In this document: piece after piece, positions 1 to 10,524 of the stretch
Position numbering within the stretch: the first letter of the stretch is position 1
How the letters are laid out: each line of letters opens with the position of its first letter
Position numbers and translations under genes: made by a program
Assembly (NCBI RefSeq): GCF_017114945.1
Contig: NZ_JABXKQ010000134.1
Coordinates: 1 to 64,000, forward strand
Length of the DNA: 64,000 nt
Source of the DNA: Nostoc sp. JL34
GTDB taxonomy: Bacteria > Cyanobacteriota > Cyanobacteriia > Cyanobacteriales > Nostocaceae
Reading direction: 5' to 3'
The notes under the pieces: generated by a model
What the model saw: only the letters and a program-made list of their open reading frames with translations
Told to the model about the DNA's origin: nothing
Databases searched by the model: none

Positions 1-107
1 TCATGTTTCATATCTAGCAAGCTTTTTGCCGTTTTCTATCCGTCGAACTCACGTTTATTTATGGGGAATACAAAGGTAGAACAGTTGCATCCAAAAGAAA
101 ATTGCAT

Positions 108-137
108 AAAAAAACCCCCGGTATTTATACTAGGGGT
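108..137 (-). terminator. Probable terminator of clpC
   Basis: On the minus strand an 11-bp stem with one mismatch (ACCCC...GGGGT arms) is followed by a run of seven T. It lies about 120 nt past the clpC stop codon. The rest of 1-255 shows no gene. Confidence 0.7.
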
Positions 138-255
138 AAGAAATAATACCATTTCACTTAATGTTTGTCTGAGATGACCCTGTTTGTGCCTCTGCTCTAC
201 GCAAAAGGCTGGAGTTATTTCTCAAATATTACAGTAAAAAGCGATCGGGTATAAA

Positions 256-2709
256 TTAGCCAGCACTTGCCAAAAGTAACTCTCGTTTTTCTGATTTTTG
301 TACTCTCACCTGAGAGTCATCATCAACATCGATAAGCGCTGTGTCTCCATCTGTAATTTCACCAGACAGCATTGCTTCGGCGAGAGAATCTTCTAGGAGG
401 CGCATAATTGCCCTACGTAATGGCCTAGCGCCGTAACTGGGGTTATAACCTTCTTGTACCACAAGCTCTTTGAAGCGATCGCTAACTTCTAGGATAATTC
501 CCTTTTCTGTCAAGCGGCTAGCAACATCGCGAAGCATAATTTCGGCGATTTGCTTAACTTCATCCTTGGAAAGCTGGGTGAAGACGATAATCTCATCAAG
601 ACGGTTAAGGAACTCAGGACGGAAGTAAGCTTTCAATTCTTCATTTACCAAGGTGCGGATGCGGTTATAACTAGCGTCGGCTTGAGTGTCGAAGTCAAAG
701 CCTAAACCACTACCACCTTTTTCAATCACCTTGGAACCGATGTTTGAAGTCAAAATGATCAGCGTATTCTTGAAGTCCACTTTCCGACCTTTGGCATCGG
801 TAAGATGACCGTCATCCAAGAGTTGCAGTAGCATATTGAATACATCGGGGTGCGCTTTTTCGATTTCGTCGAATAGCAGCACTGAGTATGGTTTCCGCCG
901 CACCGCTTCTGTAAGTTGTCCGCCTTCGTCGTATCCTACATAACCAGGAGGCGAACCAATGAGCTTGGCGACGGTGTGGCTTTCCATGTATTCGGACATA
1001 TCTAGCCGAATCATCGAATCTTCCGCGCCGAAGAAGTAGGCAGCTAATGCCTTCGCCAATTCTGTTTTACCGACTCCAGTGGGGCCAGAGAAGATAAAGC
1101 TAGCAATGGGACGATTGGGATTTTTCAAGCCAACGCGGGCGCGACGGATACCGCGAGATACAGCTGTAACTGCTTGCTCTTGTCCGATGAGCCGCTGATG
1201 CAGAGTGTCTTCTAGGTGTAGAAGCAACTCCGACTCAGATTCAGTGAGCTTATTAACTGGTACGCCAGTCCAAGAAGCAACGATTTGGGCGATGTCTTCT
1301 TCGTCAACCACAGTCGAGTTGACAGGTTGCTCGTTTGGTGTAAACGTTGCTTGCAGTTGTTCTGCGAGTTTTAACTCTTGGTCGCGCAGTTGTGTAGCTT
1401 TGTCAAAATCTTGGACTCTGACAGCTGCTTCTTTTTCTTTGGTAACGCCAGCGAGTTCCCGCTTCAGTTCTTTATTAGGAGAACTTTGGGAGTTCCGCAG
1501 ACGAACGCGAGAACCAGCTTCATCAATCAAGTCTATTGCCTTATCGGGCAAGAAGCGATCGCTAATATAGCGGTCTGATAATTCTGCTGCTGCTACAAGT
1601 GCCGCATCCAAAATTGTGACTTTGTGGTGTTGTTCGTAAGCGCCGCGCAAGCCGTAAAGAATTTGTACGGTTTCCTCTACTGAGGGTTCCCCGACCTTAA
1701 TCGGTTGGAAACGACGCTCTAGGGCAGCATCACGCTCAATATGCTTGCGATACTCATCGAGGGTAGTTGCGCCGATGCACTGGAGTTCACCCCGTGCTAA
1801 AGCAGGTTTGAGGATGTTGGCTGCATCCAAGCCACCTTCTGTACCACCAGCGCCAACCAAGGTGTGGATTTCGTCAATCACCAAGATGATATTGCCTACA
1901 GTGCGGACTTCTTCCACGACTTTTTTGATGCGTTCTTCAAAATCCCCACGGAAGCGAGTTCCAGCTACCAATGACCCCATATCGAGGCTGATAACTTGTT
2001 TGTCTTGCAAACTTTCAGGAACATCCTGGTTGATAATCCGTTGAGCTAGACCTTCTGCGATCGCAGTTTTACCAACTCCTGGTTCTCCAATCAACACCGG
2101 GTTATTCTTAGTCCGGCGACCAAGAATTTGGATCGCCCGCTCAATTTCCTTCTGACGACCAACTACGGGGTCGAGTCTGCCTTCTTGGGCTAATTTGGTC
2201 AAATTCCTGCCATACTCTTCCATCGTTAGCGGTTGGGTGCGCTTTTGATTACCACTACCAGCAAAAGCCGGTGCATTTTCACCCAAACGGCGAACTATGG
2301 CACTGCGGACACTCTTGAAGTCAACCCCTAGATTTTGCAGTACTTTGGCGGCGACACCTTCACCAGCCTCGGTTAATCCTAAGAGTAAGTGTTCAGTGTT
2401 AATGTAATTCTGTCCCAAACTATGAGCTTCTTTAAACGATTGCTCGAAGAGGCTTTTTACTTTAGGAGTAAAAGGAATTTCTGGTGGTACAAAGCCAGAA
2501 CCCCTACCAATAATTTTTTCTACCTCGCGACGTGCATCTTTGAGGGTAACGCCTAATTCAGCTAGCACTTTAGCAGCAACCCCAGTTCCTTCTCCCATCA
2601 AACCCAGGAGAATTTGCTCAGTTCCTACGAAGTTATGTCCCAGGCGACGTGCTTCCTCCTGAGCTAACATAATTACTCTAATGGCTTCGGAAGTGAAGTG
2701 TTCAAACAT
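256..2709 (-). CDS. clpC: ATP-dependent Clp protease ATP-binding subunit ClpC
   Basis: AAA+ unfoldase that feeds substrates to the ClpP/ClpR protease in the cytosol (family knowledge). The 817-residue protein has the full class I Hsp100 layout: two N-terminal Clp repeats (about 1-145), a first AAA+ domain with Walker A GEPGVGKT at 208-215, a UVR-type helical linker near 415-450 typical of ClpC rather than ClpB, a second AAA+ domain with GPTGVGKT near 545, and the C-terminal D2-small domain. A GLGF loop in the second ATPase domain fits the ClpP-docking motif. Length matches cyanobacterial ClpC. The ATG at 2709 begins the conserved MFEHFT. The gene appears monocistronic, with a terminator-like hairpin downstream at 108-137. 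Confidence 0.97.
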   Translation of the reverse strand: MFEHFTSEAIRVIMLAQEEARRLGHNFVGTEQILLGLMGEGTGVAAKVLAELGVTLKDARREVEKIIGRGSGFVPPEIPFTPKVKSLFEQSFKEAHSLGQNYINTEHLLLGLTEAGEGVAAKVLQNLGVDFKSVRSAIVRRLGENAPAFAGSGNQKRTQPLTMEEYGRNLTKLAQEGRLDPVVGRQKEIERAIQILGRRTKNNPVLIGEPGVGKTAIAEGLAQRIINQDVPESLQDKQVISLDMGSLVAGTRFRGDFEERIKKVVEEVRTVGNIILVIDEIHTLVGAGGTEGGLDAANILKPALARGELQCIGATTLDEYRKHIERDAALERRFQPIKVGEPSVEETVQILYGLRGAYEQHHKVTILDAALVAAAELSDRYISDRFLPDKAIDLIDEAGSRVRLRNSQSSPNKELKRELAGVTKEKEAAVRVQDFDKATQLRDQELKLAEQLQATFTPNEQPVNSTVVDEEDIAQIVASWTGVPVNKLTESESELLLHLEDTLHQRLIGQEQAVTAVSRGIRRARVGLKNPNRPIASFIFSGPTGVGKTELAKALAAYFFGAEDSMIRLDMSEYMESHTVAKLIGSPPGYVGYDEGGQLTEAVRRKPYSVLLFDEIEKAHPDVFNMLLQLLDDGHLTDAKGRKVDFKNTLIILTSNIGSKVIEKGGSGLGFDFDTQADASYNRIRTLVNEELKAYFRPEFLNRLDEIIVFTQLSKDEVKQIAEIMLRDVASRLTEKGIILEVSDRFKELVVQEGYNPSYGARPLRRAIMRLLEDSLAEAMLSGEITDGDTALIDVDDDSQVRVQKSEKRELLLASAG

Positions 2710-3031
2710 AATGGGTTATTGCTCCCTCGCTGCTTGGACTTTGGGTGAGATAAAATTCACCCTCATCTAAAGTTTTTTGTATTTTCTTAAGGACTAATGT
2801 AACTTTATTTAAAGTTAAGTGGCAGTGGTGAGAGCCGTAAGACATCAGGTGTACTTGCCGTCTACTAGGAGTGCTGAGTAGTGAGTGCTGAGTGGAGTAT
2901 GTAGGAAGTCAAGAGTTGCAAAGTTGACAATTAAGCTTTCGGTATTTGACAATTTTCTTTTGTCTGTCCTGTTTTCCACTGTCAGGTAAACTTAAAATTC
3001 AGGACTTAGCACTCTCAACTCAGGACTGACA
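2710..3031. other. Divergent intergenic region clpC / DUF3288 gene
   Basis: 322 bp between divergent genes, so it must hold both promoters. Visible content is short direct repeats of the GAGTGCTGAGTAGTGAGTGCTGAG type near 2867-2893, as is common in Nostoc intergenic DNA. I see no RNA gene or riboswitch. Confidence 0.5.
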
Positions 3032-3328
3032 ATGACTGAAGCAACGGCCGGTAAAGATCAACAACATCCACTTTATAACCGCGATCGCCCCCTTATTGAT
3101 ATTTTACTCGCTCAAGAGGCGACAGACTACAACTTAGCAGAATTGGCTAGACTGCGAATGCGTTATCAAGGGTTTCCAGGGGCGAGAGACATCCAAAAAG
3201 ACTTAGATAAAGTCTTGCAGCAGTGGGGTTTGAGCGAAGCCGAGCTTTTTGAGAAAACTCGTCAAATTCACGATTTGGGAGGAATTTACAAAAGTCGCGG
3301 CAAGAAGGATGAACAGGATTGGAATTAG
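3032..3328 (+). CDS. DUF3288 family protein
   Basis: A 98-residue soluble protein, rich in charged residues and predicted helical, without signal peptide or membrane segment. The motif string DRPLIDILL ... EATDYNLAELARLRMRYQGFPGARDIQKDL is characteristic of the cyanobacterial DUF3288 family, whose function is unknown. ATG at 3032 follows AGGACTGACA, a weak ribosome-binding site. It is transcribed divergently from clpC and ends just before the minus-strand histidine kinase gene, so it is probably a single-gene unit. Assigned from memory of the family; no function is inferred. Confidence 0.8.
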   Translation: MTEATAGKDQQHPLYNRDRPLIDILLAQEATDYNLAELARLRMRYQGFPGARDIQKDLDKVLQQWGLSEAELFEKTRQIHDLGGIYKSRGKKDEQDWN

Positions 3329-3371
3329 GGCAGGGGGCAGGGGGAGAAAACCAATGACAAATGACAAATGA

Positions 3372-4808
3372 CTAACTCGCCACTGGAATAACGATCGCTA
3401 ATTCTGTGCCTTTGCCTAACTCAGATGTCACTGTGAGTTGTCCCCCATGTTTTTCTTCTATAATCTGCCGGGAAATGACTAATCCTAAACCAGTACCTTT
3501 ACCTACTGGTTTGGTGGTAAATAAATAACCAAATAGTTTTTGCTTGACATTTTCGGACATTCCCTCACCATTGTCTTGGATTAGGATCGAGACGTGATGC
3601 CGATCTTCAGACAAGGTGGTGGTAATTGTGAGACGATTGGGATTGTCTTTAATTTGTTGGAAACTACGCCCTTTGTTAGATTCTTCTAAAGCATCAATGG
3701 CGTTGGCGATCAGATTCATAAAAACTTGGTTGAGTTGCCCAGGAAAGCATTCTAATTGAGGTATTTGCCCGTAATTTTTGACTACTTCAATGGCAGGGCG
3801 ATGCTCATTGGGTTTGACTCGGTGCTTGAGGATGATTAATGTACTTTCAATACCTTCATGAATATTAAAATGAACCTTGCGATCGCTATCTCCTCTAGAG
3901 AAGGTGCGGAGACTGGCGCTGATGCCACGAATCCGATCACTACCTTCTTTTAGGGAGTCGATGAGTTTGGGTAAATCTTCTTGGAGATAGTCTAAATCGA
4001 TTGTGGCGATCGCTTCTTCAATTTCTGCTCCCGGTTCGGGAAACCTTTGCCGATAAAGGTTAATTAGTGCCAATAAATCGTGAATGTAGTCCTGTGCAGG
4101 TTTTAAGTTGCCTGCAATAAAATTAATTGGGTTATTTATCTCGTGGGCAATGGCTGTAACCAGGTTGCCCAATGCAAACATTTTTTCCTTTTGGACGAGA
4201 TTGTATTGTGACTCTTGCAAATCTTGCAATGCTTGAGTTAATTGTGCTGTTTGTTGTTCTATGGTGATTAAATCGCGATATGATCTTAAAGCCGCGATCG
4301 CACTTGTAATTAACTTTTGGCGAGTTAATTCCACTTTCAACTTATAATCATTGATGTCATAATTCAAAATCACTGATTCTTCAGGCGCATCTCCCGGTTG
4401 TCCTGTGCGTAAAATCACCCGCACAATCTGGTTTTTCAACTCCTCCCGAATATACTTAACCACCCTTAACCCAGCATCATTAGTTTCCATCACCACATCT
4501 AATAAAATAAACGCGGTATCTGAGTGAACTGCAATCAGCTTTTTGGCTTCTATTCCCGAAAAAGCTGAGAGAAAATTTAAAGGTTTGCCCTCAAAGGTAA
4601 AACTTCTCAAAGCTAGCTTGGTTGCTTGGTGGACTTCAACATCATCATCCACAATCATAATTTTCCAAGCTTCAGAAGTCTCTTGTCCCAGACTCTCCAC
4701 CTCCAACGGAGTTAATTGAGTTTTATCACTTATCTGCTCTTGATCATCTTCAAACACCAAGACTTCATCGTCTGTCGGTGAGAGAGATATATCGGTATCG
4801 TTAAGCAT
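3372..4808 (-). CDS. Receiver domain-histidine kinase hybrid (REC-HisKA-HATPase)
   Basis: Cytosolic two-component protein of 478 residues counted from the ATG at 4808; an in-frame TTG lies two codons upstream. The N-terminal receiver domain (about 48-170) has the acidic pair D54/D55, phospho-acceptor D104 in FILLDVVM and K156. A coiled linker is followed by a dimerisation domain with H222 in AIAHEINNPINF, then a HATPase with N box (LIANAIDAL), G1 box (DNGEGM) and G2 box (GKGTGLGL). A receiver placed before the kinase suggests that phosphorylation of the receiver sets kinase output. It starts 34 nt after the giant kinase gene at 4843-10146 and is probably co-transcribed with it. The partner response regulator is not visible. 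Confidence 0.9.
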   Translation of the reverse strand: MLNDTDISLSPTDDEVLVFEDDQEQISDKTQLTPLEVESLGQETSEAWKIMIVDDDVEVHQATKLALRSFTFEGKPLNFLSAFSGIEAKKLIAVHSDTAFILLDVVMETNDAGLRVVKYIREELKNQIVRVILRTGQPGDAPEESVILNYDINDYKLKVELTRQKLITSAIAALRSYRDLITIEQQTAQLTQALQDLQESQYNLVQKEKMFALGNLVTAIAHEINNPINFIAGNLKPAQDYIHDLLALINLYRQRFPEPGAEIEEAIATIDLDYLQEDLPKLIDSLKEGSDRIRGISASLRTFSRGDSDRKVHFNIHEGIESTLIILKHRVKPNEHRPAIEVVKNYGQIPQLECFPGQLNQVFMNLIANAIDALEESNKGRSFQQIKDNPNRLTITTTLSEDRHHVSILIQDNGEGMSENVKQKLFGYLFTTKPVGKGTGLGLVISRQIIEEKHGGQLTVTSELGKGTELAIVIPVAS

Positions 4809-4842
4809 TGTCAACCAACTTTGTGAAAAAGAACAAGAAAAC

Positions 4843-7800
4843 TTAATAGTTTGTGGACAGAGGTAGTGTCACTGTAAATAGGGTTCCCTTTTCTACCTCA
4901 CTGTAAACATCAATTGTTCCTTGTAACTTTTGAGTAACTAAGTTATAGGCAATATGTAGCCCTAAACCGCTGCCTCCTTGTTGCCTAGCAGTAGTGAAGA
5001 AAGGTTCAAAAATTTTGTTTAAGTTTTCTTGCGGAATACCGCAACCATCATCGCTATATTCAATCACAACGCGCTCGCCTTCTTGCTTCACCTGAATCCG
5101 CAACTCCCCTGATTCGTGAAGCTGATAGGCATGAGTTAAGGAATTCATCACTAAGTTGGTGATAATTTGCGCCAAAGCCCCAGGATAGCTGTCGATTCTA
5201 ACAGTTTCATCTCCTGCCACAGTCAGGGTATGGGAAGCTTGTTTGAGTTTGGGATTTAAGCTGGTAACAATTTCTTCCAAATACTGCTTGACTACAAATG
5301 TCCGTTGTTCCAAACTGGTTTGATCTACAGCTACTTGCTTGAAGCTTTGCACTAGTTCTCCGGCACGATTGAGGTTGCTGAGAATCAGGTCAGTACTTTC
5401 TTTAGCAATTTCCAAATAGTTGTTTAAAACTGAGCGCTTTAATTGACCTTGTTCAACAGCCGTAATAAACGATCGCGTTTCGTCAGCTAAAGTAGAAGCA
5501 ACGGTGATACTGGTGCCCACAGGTGTATTGATTTCATGAGCAACTCCAGCCACAAGACCACCCAAAGCCGCCATTTTTTCAGATTCCACCAGCTGCTTCT
5601 GTGTAGCCTTAAGGTCTTTTAGAGCTTGAGACAACTCTTGAGTTCGTTCGGCTACCTTTTGTTCTAAGGTATTGTACAGGGTAGCGTTTTCAATGGAGAT
5701 GGCAGCTTGGGAAGATAGCAAATTCAGAACTTCCATCCGTTCTGGCGTGAAGGCTCCAGTTGTGAGATTATTTTCTAAATAAACAATCCCAATCAATTTG
5801 CCTTGATTGAGCAGAGGAAAACTCAAGATAGATTTAGGTTGCTGTTGATGAATGTAAGAATCACGAGTGAAGTTACCTTCATTAGCAGCATCGCTTAATA
5901 CAACACTATCTTTGGTACGAATAACATAATCGATAATAGCATTAGATAATATTGATTTACTGAAGGTTTCGATGGCGTAGGCGTAGCCTGTCGTAGACAT
6001 CGCTTCTCTGACTTTAACTGCATCTGAGTCAATTGTTCCTGATGCTGCAATCTGCCATTCTTCCTGTTCTTTGAGAAGTAAATAACCCTTTTGTGCCCCA
6101 GCATTTTCGATGACGATTGTCATTAGTTTAGTCAGTAAAGTATCGAGCTTGATTTCTCGGCCCAGAACGTGGGAGGCTTTGAGGACGCTGTTTAAGTCTA
6201 AGGAAGTTGATAGGGAGGTACTAGTATTGGTGATACTTTTAGAGGTTATAAATTGAGAGTTCCTTCCGATTTGGGTAAAAAATTGGGGATAGCGTTTTTC
6301 TAAATCTGCTACTTTTGCTTTAGCTCCCCAACGAGTGTAGGCATAGTGGGCATTAAGTAGATAATCTTGAGCAATTCTATCTTTGCCCCATTGGAGATAA
6401 AATTTGGCAGCGAGTTCATTGGCGATCGCTTGTTCGTTAAGATATTCATGTTCTGTCGCTTTGGCGATCGCGCGATCGTACATCTCAATTGCTTCTGCTT
6501 TCTGTCCTAAAACTCGATGCTGTTCAGCTTCCACTAAATAAAATTTGTGCAATAAATTTGTCGGCGTGTAGTTCGCCCAATTCTGCATTTTGGCTTGATT
6601 GGCTGTGACTTTTTCTAATAAGCCTTTTTGTGCTGACGGCAGTGCATCAGCATATATTGCTAATGCCGTTAGAGAATCGTAAAAATTGTAAAGTGGTACG
6701 ATTATGGCTCCGGTTACTGCATTTAGACACTTTTCCAACTCTTGGGCATTGGCTGCGGCTTGCAGGAAATCTTGGAAAAGATAGCAGAGAATAAGCTTTG
6801 AGCAATATAGAAATGCTAGTCCAGTGCGATCGTTCGCTTGCTGATGCCAAGGTAGCATTTGCTCCTCGTGATAAGCTGCCCCACTTAAAAGACAACTATT
6901 TTCAGTTACCTCTAGCATATTTAAGGTTAACTGCCAATAAATAGCTAGATACTCAAAAGCCATTTTGTTCTGGACTTGACCAATGGCATGATGATAGCTA
7001 GCAATTTGCCGTTCAACTTCCACCAAGTTTTGTCCACACACCCAGGAATGCAGACTATCATAGAATGCACAAAGACCAGAAAATTGTATATCTCCTCTAT
7101 CTCTACCAATTTGATAGGCTTCTTTTAAGGGCTTGATGGTTTTCTGGACTGGTTGTTGCCAATGGTAGATAGAAACATTAAACACAAAGTTGATGTGACA
7201 TTCGATATATTGAGTATCGTAAAGTTCTAATAGGCTTAAAGCAAGTTGACCAAATTGATAGCCCAATGGAATCTCTTCCGATGTTCCACAGAGAATTAAA
7301 CCGTACATCACATAGCCAAGTGTTGATAGTGCCGTATTGCCATGTTTTAGAGATAAATTTACCATCTCTAAAATAAGGAATGGGAGTATCTTATGTCCTA
7401 CCCGAAAGGCAGGTGACATGATGCTGGAAATAATTTGCATTGCTGCCAGTTGTTGAACTGACTGCATTTCGGGCAAGTTGATCAAGTCTTCGACTTCCCT
7501 TCCCGCCAGATGAACTGCTGTTTGCTGTAACACTTTGCTCAGTTCTAACTGACTCAGAGTAGAGGGAAAATGAATTCCCAAGGCTTGCAGAACTTCTAGA
7601 CCCGTTGCGAGCGCTTCCTGCAACTTGCTCTCAAGTGTAAGGGCTGTGATTTTAATGTCATAAACTTTTAGCTTGTCTAACAAAGTTTTAGCGTGTTGTA
7701 ATACCTCTTCCACGCATTTATTCATTTGTGCGAAGTCACTGCACATAAGTGCTACTTCTGCTGCTGACTCGAATAATGTTAATGTGAGGTCATAGTTTGT

Positions 7801-10146
7801 TTGCCAACAGTCTACTGCTAGTAATTTACTGCCCATTAAAAAATATCCCAAAGCAGCTTCATAAGCAGCAGATGCCTTAGCTTTAGCTCCTGCCAATAAA
7901 TTCAACTTGATTAATTCATTCTGTTTGCTTTGGGTGTCAATTAACTCTGCACCAATGTTTAATTGGTTAACAATTTCAAAAATTTTTTCTTCTTGCTCTG
8001 CTGCTGATGTATTGCTCAACACCAGTCGCCCAATTTTCAGGTGGGTTGCTTTCTTTTGCGCTTCTGGAATCAAATAATAGGCAGCTTGTTGGACGCGATC
8101 GTGCTGGAATTTCCAAATAGCTTCACTAGCTTTTTTCTCATCCTTGAGAATTCTCAGATGATATTGATTATTTACGGGGATAATTAAACCTTCTTTTAGT
8201 GCTGGTAATAAATGCTCTAACACTTGCTTGGCTGATTGTTGAGAAATAATTGCCAAGGTGGACAAATCAAAATTATTACCTATACAAGCAGCTAACTGCA
8301 AATTTTTCTGAGTTTCTTCTGCCAGATTGACAATTTTTTTTGTCATTAATTCTACTACATTATCGGTAATATCCTTGGCTTGAATCTGCTCTAAATCCCA
8401 GCACCACTGCTTTTTTGTGTAATCAAAGCTGAGTAACATATCTGTATAGAGAGATTTCAAAAATTCAGTGATAAAGAAAGCATTACCCTGAGTTTTCTGG
8501 CAAACCAAATTAGTTAATGCCTGACTAAAGATGGTTGAACAGCCCAATGCTTCCGCAATTAAAGCATTCACATCTTTTAAAGTCAGGTTTCCTAAATGAA
8601 TCTTGGATACATATCCGCCCTCTTTTTCAATCTCATCCAAAGTCATCGCCAGGGGATGAATGAAATCCACTTCATTATCTCGATAGGCTGCGACGATGAG
8701 TAAATTTTGAATACTGCGATCGCTTAAAATAATCTTCAGCAGTTTTAGCGAAGCACTATCAGCCCATTGCAAGTCATCAACGAACAAAACTAGGGGATGT
8801 TCAGCCTGACAAATCGCCTTGATAAAGTTTTGGAAGACCAGATTGAAACGGTTTTGGGCTTCTTGTCCACCTACCTGAGCTACAGGAGGTTGTTCGCCAA
8901 TCACTAATTTTAAATTGGCAATGACATCAATTAAAACCTGTCCATTATTGCCAACAGCAACTAATATTTTTTCTTGCCATTGTTTTAAAACAGATTCGCT
9001 TTCAGTTAATAATTGATTACACAGGTCATTGAATGCTTGAGAAATGGCGTAGTAGGGAATATTACGTTGGTACTGGTCATATTTACCAGTAATAAAATTA
9101 CCGCGTTTGGCTGTAATGGGTTTATGAACCTCATTTACTAAAGCTGATTTGCCGACTCCAGAATAACCTGCAACCAGCATTAGTTCATTTGTACCATTGG
9201 CGATGTGATCGAAAGCTGCCAATAGCGTCTCTAATTCTGGTTCTCGTCCATAGAGCTTTTGCGGAATTATAAAGCGATCGGAGACATCTTGACTAGCTAA
9301 CGCAAAGACATCAATTTTCCCATTGCTTTGCAGTTGATGCAAACATTGTTCTAAATCTGTCTGAATCCCAGAAGTAGACTGATAGCGGTCTTCAGCATTC
9401 TTCGCCATCAGTTTCATCACAATCTCACATAACACTTGGGGAATCTCTTCTCTGTGCCCTAAAAGTGGTGGTTGTTTCGCAATATGGCAATGAATCAACG
9501 CTAGAGGATCGTCTCCTAAAAATGGCACTTCTCCTGTTAGTAATTTGTAGAAAGTTACTCCTAAAGAATAGAAATCGCTGCGATAGTCAATCGCCCGATT
9601 CATTCGCCCCGTTTGCTCAGGAGAAATGTAGGTAATAGTACCTTCTAGAACATTGGGATTTTTAAATGATTGAGTTTCTCGTGACAAAACTGTGGAAATA
9701 CCAAAATCGATTATCTTAATCTGTCTAGTGTTGGGATTAAAGACAATATTAGAGGGATTAATATCTTTGTGGATGATGTTAGCAGCGTGGATTTGTCTGA
9801 GGCTTTCGACAATAGAAATACCCAATCGAAGAAACTGTTCTAACTCAATTTCTCCAGCTAGTTGCAATTGAGCTAAAGAACTACCGCTGAAGTCTTCTAA
9901 CACTAAGACTGGTCGTTGTTGGTGAATTTCCAAAGCGTAAACTTGGACAACTCCTGTGAGATGGAGATTGTGGATAATGTCATATTCACGTTGGTAACAA
10001 GCAATGCGTTCTGGCGAGGGATAAACATCTCGCAGGGTTTTGAGAATTACAGGTTGATTATCCGCTTCCCGATAGCCTCGATATATCAGAGAATTACTGC
10101 TTTCGTAGATTTGTTCAATAATTTGATAGCCGGAAAGCGTGAGCAT
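4843..10146 (-). CDS. Ser/Thr kinase-AAA ATPase-GAF-histidine kinase multidomain sensor
   Basis: A giant signalling protein of 1767 residues, a type abundant in Nostoc. Order: Ser/Thr kinase domain (about 5-270; K36, catalytic HKD with D128, DFG at 147-149), AAA/NACHT-like ATPase with Walker A GYSGVGKS at 327-334 and Walker B LFVDDLQWAD, a long TPR-like helical region (about 620-1250), a GAF domain (about 1320-1490), then a histidine kinase with AGVAHEINTPVG and HATPase boxes ending GGSGLGLHIAYNLV. ATG 10146 is chosen because an AGGAG lies 9 nt upstream; an earlier in-frame TTG at 10164 lacks such a site. The downstream receiver-kinase gene begins 34 nt on. A dispersed repeat adds about 11 residues (AMSTTGYAYAI) inside the GAF domain near residue 1383. 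No membrane segment is visible. Confidence 0.93.
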   Translation of the reverse strand: MLTLSGYQIIEQIYESSNSLIYRGYREADNQPVILKTLRDVYPSPERIACYQREYDIIHNLHLTGVVQVYALEIHQQRPVLVLEDFSGSSLAQLQLAGEIELEQFLRLGISIVESLRQIHAANIIHKDINPSNIVFNPNTRQIKIIDFGISTVLSRETQSFKNPNVLEGTITYISPEQTGRMNRAIDYRSDFYSLGVTFYKLLTGEVPFLGDDPLALIHCHIAKQPPLLGHREEIPQVLCEIVMKLMAKNAEDRYQSTSGIQTDLEQCLHQLQSNGKIDVFALASQDVSDRFIIPQKLYGREPELETLLAAFDHIANGTNELMLVAGYSGVGKSALVNEVHKPITAKRGNFITGKYDQYQRNIPYYAISQAFNDLCNQLLTESESVLKQWQEKILVAVGNNGQVLIDVIANLKLVIGEQPPVAQVGGQEAQNRFNLVFQNFIKAICQAEHPLVLFVDDLQWADSASLKLLKIILSDRSIQNLLIVAAYRDNEVDFIHPLAMTLDEIEKEGGYVSKIHLGNLTLKDVNALIAEALGCSTIFSQALTNLVCQKTQGNAFFITEFLKSLYTDMLLSFDYTKKQWCWDLEQIQAKDITDNVVELMTKKIVNLAEETQKNLQLAACIGNNFDLSTLAIISQQSAKQVLEHLLPALKEGLIIPVNNQYHLRILKDEKKASEAIWKFQHDRVQQAAYYLIPEAQKKATHLKIGRLVLSNTSAAEQEEKIFEIVNQLNIGAELIDTQSKQNELIKLNLLAGAKAKASAAYEAALGYFLMGSKLLAVDCWQTNYDLTLTLFESAAEVALMCSDFAQMNKCVEEVLQHAKTLLDKLKVYDIKITALTLESKLQEALATGLEVLQALGIHFPSTLSQLELSKVLQQTAVHLAGREVEDLINLPEMQSVQQLAAMQIISSIMSPAFRVGHKILPFLILEMVNLSLKHGNTALSTLGYVMYGLILCGTSEEIPLGYQFGQLALSLLELYDTQYIECHINFVFNVSIYHWQQPVQKTIKPLKEAYQIGRDRGDIQFSGLCAFYDSLHSWVCGQNLVEVERQIASYHHAIGQVQNKMAFEYLAIYWQLTLNMLEVTENSCLLSGAAYHEEQMLPWHQQANDRTGLAFLYCSKLILCYLFQDFLQAAANAQELEKCLNAVTGAIIVPLYNFYDSLTALAIYADALPSAQKGLLEKVTANQAKMQNWANYTPTNLLHKFYLVEAEQHRVLGQKAEAIEMYDRAIAKATEHEYLNEQAIANELAAKFYLQWGKDRIAQDYLLNAHYAYTRWGAKAKVADLEKRYPQFFTQIGRNSQFITSKSITNTSTSLSTSLDLNSVLKASHVLGREIKLDTLLTKLMTIVIENAGAQKGYLLLKEQEEWQIAASGTIDSDAVKVREAMSTTGYAYAIETFSKSILSNAIIDYVIRTKDSVVLSDAANEGNFTRDSYIHQQQPKSILSFPLLNQGKLIGIVYLENNLTTGAFTPERMEVLNLLSSQAAISIENATLYNTLEQKVAERTQELSQALKDLKATQKQLVESEKMAALGGLVAGVAHEINTPVGTSITVASTLADETRSFITAVEQGQLKRSVLNNYLEIAKESTDLILSNLNRAGELVQSFKQVAVDQTSLEQRTFVVKQYLEEIVTSLNPKLKQASHTLTVAGDETVRIDSYPGALAQIITNLVMNSLTHAYQLHESGELRIQVKQEGERVVIEYSDDGCGIPQENLNKIFEPFFTTARQQGGSGLGLHIAYNLVTQKLQGTIDVYSEVEKGTLFTVTLPLSTNY
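5970..6002. repeat. Dispersed Nostoc-type repeat inserted in frame in the GAF domain
   Basis: The stretch reads GGCGTAGGCGTAGCC ... GTAGACATCGC, a repeat that recurs in intergenic form near 28,369-28,403. It is in frame and codes on the minus strand for AMSTTGYAYAI inside the kinase gene. Confidence 0.65.
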
Positions 10147-10524
10147 AATTTGGGTACTCCTCAAAAGTGGGTCAATGCTGTCCCAGTCACTTTGTTAGAG
10201 TTAGTGTACCCATCAGCTTGGTGGAGTCTTATGCAAGTACGGCGCTGATTCTGGAGATTTTGTTACAAAGTTAATGGAACAACCCACGAGTTCCCATCCC
10301 CGTTAGGGGAAGTGGTTATGGAAAGTTAGTGTAGAACCCCGCATAATACTGCGAATGTACATGAACGTTTCCATCCCCGTTAGGGGAAGTGGTTATGGAA
10401 AGAGTTACCTTCTGCAACCCTTACTGTGCAAACAATCGACACCAGTTAACGAAATTATGCGGTTTTCCAGTTCTGGTGAGTGGTGTCGATGAGCTTCAAC
10501 ACACTTACTTGAAAGTAAAATATC
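10147..10524. other. Intergenic region with CRISPR remnant and inverted repeat
   Basis: 378 bp between two minus-strand genes. It holds the kinase promoter region, the two CRISPR repeats at 10,290-10,402, and a 10-bp inverted repeat (ATCGACACCA at 10,435-10,444 with its complement at 10,481-10,490). No cas gene is near. Confidence 0.6.
10290..10402 (+). CRISPR. Two-repeat, one-spacer CRISPR remnant
   Basis: Two 36-bp repeats at 10,290-10,325 and 10,367-10,402 differ at one base (position 4, C versus T) and flank a 41-bp spacer at 10,326-10,366. The repeat begins GTTTCCATCCCC, has a short internal hairpin (CCCC GTTA GGGG) and ends ATGGAAAG, as in many cyanobacterial type I/III arrays. The ending suggests plus orientation. 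It is not like the GTTTCAA...GTTGAAAG repeats of type V-K transposons. No cas genes are in the window, so it would need proteins encoded elsewhere, or be inert. Confidence 0.75.
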
